Positions 56,390 to 64,000 of a DNA stretch of 64,000 nt are shown one piece after another. How positions within the stretch are numbered: position 1 is the first letter of the stretch; each line of letters opens with the position of its first letter. The notes beneath the pieces are model-generated. The model saw nothing but the letters and a program-made list of their open reading frames with translations. It was not told the DNA's origin and made no database searches. Both the position numbers and the translations under genes were made by a program. The DNA comes from Rana temporaria (taxonomy: Eukaryota > Chordata > Amphibia > Anura > Ranidae): NCBI RefSeq assembly GCF_905171775.1, contig NC_053494.1, forward strand, positions 164,039,101 through 164,103,100. Reading direction: 5' to 3'.

Positions 56390-57565
56390 CGTCTTAAAGA
56401 TATCATCAATTAGCGTGATCCCATTGTGCTAGGTCAACCGGCTTACAGAGGCGGTAGCCTGCTCACTAAGGCGTAGGGTTAGGTGATAGGTCCAGAGATC
56501 TAAGACCCAGTACTGTGAAGTCCCAAAGGCCCTCTCTATTCCCTTCCTGGAATACTGAATGATTATGGGATCCACCTCTGGAGTGAGCACCACCGTATTT
56601 GGTAATGGAAGGGTGAGTATTCCACCCTCAACTTGTCCGGTTAGCGTACCGATCGATCTCCGGGTCCAGCATTCGATCTATTGGATCACCTCAGGTAGAG
56701 GTGCCCAGTCACCGCAGTGTGGGTGGCCAATCACCTCCTGATCGAAAAATGGTACTCCACAAGAGTCCAATAAGGTTTTTCCCTGGGACCTAGGGTTGGC
56801 GTCGTCATGGATCGCCATGTGCCCACTGCTCACATAATCATCATCATTATCATCATCATTTTCATCCTCAGACTCAAAGGTGTTAGCCGCCTCGTACTCC
56901 GCGGACGACTCTGGAAGAGTCCACGAGGAGTCTGGCTCAGTCCGTCTAGCGGATCGCTGCCTCTGCATGTGCATCTCCCCGAGGCTCGGGGGTCGATTGG
57001 AGTCTGGGAAGGCAGTGGGTCGGCAGGCCCGGGAGGGTACTGCCTGGGGCATGTTATTTACTTCCCCTGCCGGGGAGTCCGTGGGTCGGCAGTCCTAGGA
57101 AGGTACTGCCTGGGGCATGTTATGTACTTCCCCTGCCGGGGAGTCAGAGGGTCGGCAGTCCTGGGAGGGTACTGCCTGGGGCATGTTATTTACTTCCCCT
57201 GTCGGGGAGTCAATGGGTCGGCAGTCCTGGGAGGGTACTGCCTGGGGCATGTTAATTACTTCCCCTGCCGGGGAGACGGAGGCCACATTAATGTGACGGC
57301 GCATACGGGACGCCATGCCCTACTCAGGGGCGTTATATCCTTGCCGGGAGATCCGGACATAGGGGTGCCTGTGGGTTGGAACAACCGATGCCCTGGTAGT
57401 CTGGACAGACCTACTGACCAGCTCAGGAACCAGTGCAGCACTGAGGTAGGTAGGGCCTTCCAGGGCTGCGTCCACCACTTCAGTGGCACCAGTAGGGAGT
57501 AAAGGATCTGTCGCCAGCCACAGGAGAGGAGTCAGCTGTCTGCGGACAGCACGGCCGTGCAGCAC
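56390..57565 (-). pseudogene. DIRS gag-like ORF1 remnant
   Basis: Gag-like ORF1 proteins of DIRS elements are thought to package element RNA. On the minus strand the order is: an N-terminal frame from a Met at 57565 (MLHGRAVRRQLTPLLWLATD); a second frame holding four copies of a 22-residue repeat (MPQAVPSQDCRPSDSPAG type); an Arg/Ser-rich stretch; an acidic run SEDENDDDNDDD (about 56830-56880); and PFFDQEVIGHP with W(A/S)PLPEV, which resembles a conserved DIRS gag segment. A further frame downstream (56400-56680) gives TPEVDPIIIQYSRKGIERAF and LSEQA-like sequence, also gag-like. Frameshifts break it. Confidence 0.65.
57014..57277 (-). repeat. 66-bp tandem repeat in gag, 4 units
   Basis: TACTGCCTGGGGCATGTTA begins at 57038, 57104, 57170 and 57236, spacing 66 bp exactly. 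The period is a multiple of three, so the repeat encodes a 22-residue unit on the minus strand and keeps frame. The units are about 90% alike. It also keeps a long + strand frame open, which is not a gene. Confidence 0.9.
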
Positions 57566-57582
57566 AGGAAGATACGGAAGTT

Positions 57583-57830
57583 ATGTACTATAACTTGTAT
57601 AGTAATTTCTATAATTCATTCAATTATTGTTATAATTTGTTTATTTATTTATATATATATGTATTTATTCAATTATATAGATTGTATAAATTATTTATTT
57701 ATAGACATTTATGTTCATTGATTTATTTATATTTATTTAATAAGTCAATAATTTATTCATTCGTATAATTATTTAAATTTATTATTTATTTACATGTATT
57801 AATATATTCATTATATGTAGAATAGACTAC
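57583..57830. other. AT-rich island inside the DIRS element
   Basis: About 250 bp of TTTA/ATTT-type low-complexity sequence with only a few G or C, between the start of gag and the GC-rich leader. It lacks clear repeat edges or a duplication. It may be an expanded simple sequence or a separate insertion. Confidence 0.7.
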
Positions 57831-58819
57831 AGTGGAATAAATTCCCAGAACAAGAACTGATGTTTAATGTAACTGAAGGTGAAGGAGTGACAGAAGCAGG
57901 GGAGGGGAGGAATTCCCCACCAGCTAGGTGTGAGTGACAGAAGTTAGATGAGGGGAGATATTCCCCACCACAAGGGGAGCTAGACGTGAGGCTTGGGGCC
58001 GTAGTCTCGCGAGACTACGGCCTAACGTGATTCGCATAGATCAGTGAGATCTACACAGAGTTCCAACCATACAGCCGCCCGCACCCTGGCGTGGCGGCGA
58101 TGGGGAGAGACGGCCTAGCACACGGAGAATGAGGTCCGCAGCAATGGCGCCGTCGATTCGCGACAATAGCGTGATTGGTGCAGGGAGATCCTCACCGCCA
58201 CGCCCCCCTCAGAGATGAGACGCTCTGAGGAGAAGGAGAAGAAGGGAGGTAGGAAAAAAGGCACCGAGATGTTAAAATGGCGCCGTCCTACCTCCAGTCA
58301 GAAAACGAGCAGTGTGCAGAGCGCACCGGGGGGAAACAAAAGAAGCAAAGCAGCGGTATATTGTAAAATAAACAAATAAAGAAGCCCAATGACTGTAAGA
58401 TGTACACATCAGAGGAAACCGCGTTCTCTACAAAACGGGTGGCACAGATAGCAAAGTGGGAAAATCATACAGCAAAAACTAAACGTTTATCATTTTTAGA
58501 AATATCAGTTGTGCTTCATAAGACAGAAGGTTGATAGAACAACACACAGATGAAGGTCTGAGGGGATCAGAGGGTATATACAGATACAGGTGGAAGTTGA
58601 AGGGAATAGCGGAGGAGGGAAAAACCTCCGTAGCTGTAATAAAAGCCGGGGTGGGAGGGGGGGGGATCCCCAGCACCCTGTGGAAAGACGATGTGACATT
58701 AGGATCTACACAAATTAGAAAGGCTGCTGATAACCAAATAACAAGCAAGCCTACATAAAAATTATAAACATAGAGTAATGTACTTATCTGAGTTCTGGCT
58801 ATGAGCAGAAAGAAAGAGA
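57831..58819 (-). promoter_or_regulatory. DIRS 5' leader region
   Basis: Lies between the right terminal repeat (promoter) and gag on the minus strand. No frame is convincing. GC-rich from 57980 to 58300, with a perfect 26-bp palindrome at 57997-58022 centred on CTCGCGAG. A related but imperfect pair GGGGAGG(A)ATTCCCCACCA / GGGGAGATATTCCCCACCA lies near 57905 and 57954. Confidence 0.5.
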
Positions 58820-58998
58820 AATAGGTTACCTCAGACAGTCCCTTATATAGGCTACGGTCTGGGAGGGGCTACACTGGCCCAGGGACTGCTGGGAAGGGTA
58901 GTTCTTTGAATTTTTTAAGTTACAATAAATGTTTACTGTATTTCTGCTATGGGCATTATTAAAGAAAGATAATGCATAAGATATGAGCCTCCTGTCTG
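58820..58998 (-). repeat. DIRS right inverted terminal repeat
   Basis: Near-perfect reverse complement of the left terminal repeat. On the minus strand it carries GTAGCCTATATAAGGGAC, so TATATAA (complement of 58843-58849) lies upstream of gag and is the probable promoter of the element's coding transcript. Confidence 0.9.
58843..58849 (-). promoter_or_regulatory. TATA box of the DIRS transcript
   Basis: TATATAA on the minus strand, about 160 bp in from the element's 5' end and upstream of all coding remnants. GGAGGGGC-type GC boxes (complement of CCAGACCGTAG-side GC-rich DNA at 58857-58870) lie just upstream. Confidence 0.6.
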
Positions 58999-59039
58999 AT
59001 GTATAATTTCCAGTTACCCTTCCGCTGTGCTATGTCTCA

Positions 59040-59430
59040 ATACATGGTACACATGGGCCGAATGCTGTGAGACATCGGGCGGTTCAACAAAAAAAGTCCA
59101 ACATGCCCGCTGGATTGAACGGAAAAAAAACTGACTGCTCTGGTCGGAGACACTGTACTAATGATCTGATGTTAGTACAGCGATCTCCCCTGCTGAGCTG
59201 TTGTGTTCTGACAGTTGGACGGCCCAACCAGAACACTCCGATCAGCACTGGTCAGGAGCCAGTCGGCTGCTGGTTCTCCAGCATGCTCGGCCGACTTCTG
59301 TCAGACTGGCTGACATGCACACGGGCATGTCGAACATTTTTTATTGAACCGGCCAAAGTTCAATATTTTTTTTCTTTTCCTTCAATGTGCTGGTTTGAAC
59401 GAACAAATGATTAGTGTGTACCAGGCTTAA
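59040..59430. mobile_element. MITE with GGTACACA ends
   Basis: Left ACATGGTACACATGGGCCGA and right (reverse) AAGCCTGGTACACACTAATC. Internal CTGACAG/CTGTCAG pairs. It begins 32 bp from the DIRS edge. Non-coding. Confidence 0.55.
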
Positions 59431-59731
59431 TTCTCTGTGGTCTCAACACTTGAATTTTCTGATCAGGCGGACAATGAGAGTACCTGAGTTAGCTACGGCA
59501 GCCGAAGGAGATGCACTCCATCATACTTTCATTTCTAGTGAAAATTTTGTTTGCTAATGTGATGGCTGTGACAGCTATTGAGACTGCAAACAAATGTCAG
59601 CCGGAGTTTGATTAACAATAAAACAAATGAACAAGCAAAGCACACTAAATAGATTTGGGGTAAAGTCCAAAAGATGGACTGAGATGAGACACCTAGAGAA
59701 ATAATTCAAAGTTCAGAAGATTAGAGTCTTA

Positions 59732-60167
59732 TGCCCCGTACACACCATCACTTTATGTGATGAAAAAAAATGACGTTTTTAAAAACGTCACTTTAATTGA
59801 CCGTGTGTGGGGGAAAACGTTGTTTTATGTCTTCTAAAAAACGACCAAAAAAAATTGAAGCATGCTTCAATTTTGTGTCGTTTTTCAAAACGTCAACTTT
59901 TACTTCACAGAAATTGACCGTGTGTAGTAAAAAACGTCGTTTAAAACGAAGTTTTTTCACCCGCGCATGCCCAGAAGCTACTTATGAAGCAAGCTTCAAT
60001 GGAAAAAGTGGTGAGAACGTAACCTCGCTTTGCTAGAACATTGTGAGAAAACTGATGGTGTGTAGGCAACTTCGTCTTTGAAAATTGAAGTTTCAAAAAC
60101 GTCATTTTTTACTTCACAGAAAATGTCGTTTTTTTTCATCACATAAAGTGATGGTGTGTACGGGGCA
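59732..60167. mobile_element. Harbinger-like MITE, TTA duplication
   Basis: The terminal repeats are identical over about 35 bp (TGCCCCGTACACACCATCAC, then TTTATGTGATGAAAAAAAA). TTA at 59729-59731 and 60168-60170. Internal repeats of AAAACGTC(A/G)TTT occur on both strands. Related in end sequence and size to the element at 5552. Confidence 0.8.
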
Positions 60168-60170
60168 TTA

Positions 60171-61479
60171 TACTTCACGGCAAAGCCATATTAGAACATG
60201 AATCTTCCAATAGCAACGTGGACTGGTTTTCACAGGAAACGGACAAGATTTTACAAGTAGATAATGGCCACTATTAGTGCTTGAAAAATATTTGTCTTTT
60301 TAAAAGTGTATTCTTAAACTTGTGACAAATTTTTCCCATGCTGATTTTTGTTCCTCCGGTTTGCTCTGTCTCTGCCATAGTCATGTTGTACACAGAATAG
60401 GAAGAGCCAGTTATACAAGTGTCAGAGCAGACAGTGCTTTGCCGGCCGCGCATTCCGTCTGAGAGGAAATCGCTGGTCTGATGTCAGTCACTTGAGAAAC
60501 CTTTACACCTCTGTGCTCATTTACTGCCAGAATGTAGCAGGTTTGCTTCTGCATTGTGAAGATCATCTGTCAACACTTTAAGATATTCTCCTTTGTTATT
60601 AAGCTTGTGCTTCTCTCCACTGTCAAGCTTTTGCCTGTCTTGCCAATTATAGTTAAGGTACAATAGAGTATTCACTGGCTCCCAGTCTCACAGTGGCGGC
60701 ACAAAAAATGATTTGTAAGTCTTTATTCATCTGAATTTTACAATAGAGGTCCAGAGGAATGCAAATAATCTCTCTAAGGACTCGGCAGATATCCTGCTAA
60801 AATGGCAGTGTACCACTTGCTGTCTGCAGTGCATAATGTAACCCTTTCCTTGATAGGAATATACTGGGTTGACAGGAATTTACAAAGATATTCCAATCAA
60901 TATTTTTGCAGTTTTATAAAAAAAAATTTACAATACAAAATTTTGAACTAGCATCCAAATTATTTCTGTCTTCAAATTTGATGGCAGCAAGGTTGTGAGT
61001 AATTGCTTTGCTTTACAACCCCCTGAGCTCCATTTTTTTGTGTAGATATACAATCCATATGGAAGTTGCATGTTTGTGGTGTGGTGACTTGGATTTTATC
61101 TACAATCTTTTGATTTCAGCCAAAATCCAAAGTCTTTTTGGTAGGTTACCTTGTGTTTATATCGGTATAAATAATACATTGTCCTCCAGAATTTGTCAGC
61201 CATGTACATTTGGATAGAATTTTTGATTGCCTTTCTACACTGCCAGAGTTTTTTCTGGCTCCCAAATAAATCTTTTCAAACAGGTGTAGCTATTATCATG
61301 GTGAAGCTTTTAAAGGGGTAATAGTGATAAAAATATATAGTGATGAAAATATAACGTGCTACTCTTTACAGTAGATATATTTTTTCATTAGATGAAATGG
61401 TTCGCTTCAGCTTAAATTGGGCATAATCCAAATCACTAATGTCTCACATAATTGTATGCACAATTTCAAAGTCACTTTT
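60171..61479. other. Unassigned interval, possibly unique
   Basis: Complex AT-rich DNA without repeat edges or exon-like frames. Confidence 0.4.
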
Positions 61480-63109
61480 TTAAAGGAGAATTCCATGATT
61501 GTTTTTCCCCTGTGCAGTGGGGGCTGTACCTGCACTGTATGGGTTGCCTGCTTGTTTTGTCCAGGGTAGAGGATTGCCAAAATATACTCGCCTAATCTGC
61601 CGATCTAGCAGCCTAATCTGCCGATCTAGCACAAGATCGGTCCCTGATGCTCCCCCCCCCCATCCTAGTCTAGCGGTCTTGTGCAGTGGACTGTTCTTGC
61701 CATCAGTCTGAGCATGGCAGGAACAGTTCCTTGCTGGGGGAGCATAGTTTTCCTGAGGCTCGAAGGATCAGGGAGTATTGGCTCTGTGTTCACCCCTAGG
61801 CAAAACTAGAAGCTAACCCATGCACAGCCCCCACTCCATGATGGGAGGGGGACGACGACATTTTACTTGGTCATCCAGTCATAAAGGGGTCCTTGTTCAG
61901 GCATCTCCTAAGGTATTGACAGTTCCTATTAGCACTCGATTATGTCTCCTGGTGGTGACCATGAACAGCCAATTGTGAAGGAATATTGAGCTGTTGTCAT
62001 CATTGGGAAGACCACTCTGAGCAACTATATAGAGCCAGTGCTAGTGCATGTAAACAGAGAGTGGCTTCTGTATCAACTGAGGCGGAACATTTTTTAATTT
62101 GGTATGTTTGTTACATTGAATAAATAGAGAACTCTGCGCTAAGGAATCAAGCGTGTTACAGCTAGATGTGACGTGGAGCACCAGCTGCACTGTGCCTCAC
62201 TCTCGTGGGTAGGTGCAGCGTGCGTTCCACTGCCGCTCTGTGCCAAATCCGGAAGTAGCTGAACGTGACCAGGAACGTTCCTGGTCATGGTGTCTACTCT
62301 CAAGTCAACCATTTGATGCATGGACTTACCAATGCCTATCATTTAGTGACCATTGCTGCATTTTTCCGACCTGTTTGCACCTATTTTTTGATGTTGTTAT
62401 TATATAAGCACTTGCACTTGAAATCACTATTGTATTGTTGACCTTATAGTATATTGTTTCAAGCTAGAATTTGGAATTTATCTATCACCTACTATTAGCG
62501 CCCCCTTATTATACACCCCCCACATGTTTGATACATTGCGCTTTAGAAAATGAAATGTCACCAAGTTAGTTTACTCTTAGGCCCCTTTACACTGCCGGAC
62601 CATTCAGGTCTGCCTGTCAGTTTTTTCGGCAGACCTGAATGGCCGCTCCATGCTTCTCTATGTCAGCGGTGACTTGTTGCCCAAAGGTAGTAAAAACTGT
62701 TTGTGTGCCTCAGTTGTATGCTTTGTGAATGAGGTTGCCTTACCCTGTAGTTTCCTCCATTTAAGTTTTGTAATAGAAAAGCAAAATACTAAACCTTTAA
62801 AGATTTTTGTTTTTGCCTTTTTGGGTGGTGGAGGCAGAAAAGAGGGTGAGGAGCCAAGCCCCTGGAGTGGGGAGTGCACCATACCTGGTGTCAGTGTGCC
62901 TTACTAGTGCTGAGATGTTACTAGATATAAAGTGTTAAGACCTGCAGTGGTTATGGTACTGCAGCCTTCTTTCCATCCCTCAATCGCCGAGCATAAGTGA
63001 TTATCGCTACCATAGGAGGTAGAGGGATAGTGGAGATGAATGCCATTTCCAGGATGATTCTTTCCAATGGTTAGAATATTCTCCCAAACATGAGCCAAAA
63101 CTTCATGAA
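61480..63109. other. Unassigned interval with repeat ends
   Basis: A TTAA MITE-like left end (TTAAAGGAGAATTCCATGAT) begins at 61480. A 20-bp direct duplication CCTAATCTGCCGATCTAGCA lies at about 61591-61631. A MITE left end (TAGGCCCCTTTACACTGCCG) starts at 62579. None has a visible partner. Confidence 0.45.
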
Positions 63110-63700
63110 GGGTGTACCAGGCATAGAACAACTTTATTGAGAAGGCAGACTCTTATATACACCAAAAAGATTACTTGCAGTAATCAAATGGACAATGACA
63201 CACTCCACCCACAACAGCATACAATGGTTACTAGCGAGCCCCCCTCAATACACATCTTTTAGTAGACAGACATCCTGTCTCCGAGATAATCTACATGAGC
63301 TAAAAGTCAGACATCTGACCTTTTAGACTGTGCTACCTCACAATCCACATTTATCGTCAATAGAAATTCACACAATACAGTGTCCATTAGCATAACACAA
63401 TGAAAGGTCTTTAGGAGCCATCCTAAGGTTCATTTACATCCCCGTAGCAGGCGACATTACCACAGCAAGCTTTTATAGTACACCCGCCCTCTCTCTGCCT
63501 GGGAGATATTGAGATCAGTTAAGGAATAAACCAATTCTCTCCAGGCAGAGAGCACACAATGTTCCCAAAAGTTAGAACACCTCTTTCCATTCAAGGTATC
63601 CCTACAATTACATATCCCATGATAGCCCCGATCTGGGGGACCAACATATCCAAATTTCACCCAGATCGGTCCAGGGGTTCCTAAAAAAACAAACCAAACC
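63110..63700 (-). mobile_element. Possible retroelement terminal repeat fragment
   Basis: GAACAACTTTATTGAGAAGG at the left reads on the minus strand as a CAATAAAG-type poly(A) region. The segment has complex sequence of even composition, a hairpin (CTCTCTGCCTGGGAGATATT with CTCCAGGCAGAGAG) and CAGATCGGTCCAGGGGTTCC near the right side. This would fit a minus-strand LTR with part of its interior, but neither TG/CA ends nor a second LTR can be shown. Confidence 0.3.
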
Positions 63701-64000
63701 TATGAGAAAATACAGAATAAAGTCTATTTTCTTCACATAAAGTATAGCCATGTGCTAGCATAAAGTACCCTATTTAAAGAAACAAGGCCGAAATGGGCTT
63801 TGTAAGATGGTTAGTGGTACAAGTCCCCGGTGTCAATAATAACGCAGCCTCTATAGGCACTTCATATCGCCACCCCATTGGTTATCGTTGATTAACAAGA
63901 AGGAGATCCTGCCAAACAAAGGAGGATGGAAAATATAGTTGTTAGCTTTGTGGACCAGGGAAAGGAGCAAAGCAATGAGGAGGAACTTCTCAAAACAGTT
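63701..64000. other. Window edge, unassigned
   Basis: May belong to the same retroelement as the preceding segment. Nothing else recognised. Confidence 0.3.

Larger units (their letters stand above)
53365..59008 (-). mobile_element. DIRS-like tyrosine-recombinase retrotransposon, 5.6 kb
   Basis: DIRS elements are reverse-transcribed retrotransposons that integrate through a tyrosine recombinase rather than an integrase, probably via a circular intermediate. The evidence is structural and coding. Inverted terminal repeats lie at about 53405-53585 and 58820-58998. An internal complementary region at 54034-54129 equals the reverse complement of the left outer end joined to the reverse complement of the right outer end. 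On the minus strand, remnants of gag, reverse transcriptase/RNase H and recombinase follow in order from 57.6 to 54.2 kb. No target duplication is seen at the edges, as expected for this class. The outer ~40 bp of the two ends differ, also as expected. The element is more GC-rich than its surroundings and carries many lesions. Confidence 0.85.

Noticed and set aside
56807..57502. 231-codon + strand open frame, the longest in the window
   Set aside because: It is antisense to the gag-like remnant. It stays open because of the 66-bp (22-codon) repeat and GC-rich composition, and begins with an isoleucine run made by an ATC simple repeat.

Overview
The window looks like non-coding DNA from a large vertebrate genome, most likely a ranoid frog. 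No stretch reads as a host exon and no open frame has convincing host-protein content. What can be recognised is transposable-element debris. Families I associate with frog genomes, from memory, include TTAA-bounded elements beginning TTAACCACTT, Tc1/mariner copies, many high-copy MITEs, a tRNA-like SINE, L1/Tx1-type LINE scraps and a DIRS-type tyrosine-recombinase retrotransposon. The species call is an inference. The window could lie in an intron or between genes.

Layout. 1-9.3 kb: a chain of MITEs (TTAA-bounded, TA-flanked, TTA-flanked, one perfect foldback with a 6-bp duplication) separated by AT-rich DNA. One palindromic repeat at 8.5-9.3 kb has been split by a later 0.6-kb insertion. 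9.9-16.7 kb: three TA-flanked MITEs with long terminal inverted repeats, two of them containing large internal hairpins, a three-unit tandem repeat (period about 320-350 bp), and an 1147-bp hAT element with a perfect 8-bp target duplication. 16.9-22.4 kb: three Tc1/mariner elements (two on +, one on -), all with broken transposase genes, plus a Tigger-like MITE between two (TG)n(TA)n microsatellites and a SINE. 22.4-33.3 kb: a 148-bp hAT MITE, an L1-type 3'-end insertion with a 15-bp target duplication, an L1 ORF2 scrap, a fourth decayed Tc1, and several copies of a large TTAA-bounded frog element, two of them nearly complete and adjacent. 33.3-44.6 kb: mostly unassigned sequence with another hAT MITE, minisatellites, a retroposon with an internal inverted repeat and 13-bp duplications, and a fifth, internally deleted Tc1. 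44.6-53.1 kb: more MITEs, several of them near-perfect hairpins.

The most substantial element is at 53.4-59.0 kb: a DIRS-like retrotransposon read on the minus strand. It has inverted terminal repeats of about 180 bp, each with an inward TATATAA, and an internal complementary region that joins the reverse complements of both outer ends. Its gag-like, reverse transcriptase/RNase H and tyrosine recombinase remnants lie in the expected order. All reading frames are broken and the reverse transcriptase YxDD motif reads YLND, so it is inactive, but the architecture is unusually well preserved. The right edge (59.0-64 kb) has two MITEs, unassigned DNA and a possible retroelement long terminal repeat.

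I found no evidence of a novel working gene system. The interesting content is structural: the DIRS element, recurrent foldback retroposon-like repeats sharing a short core motif, nested insertions, and tandem expansion inside MITEs.
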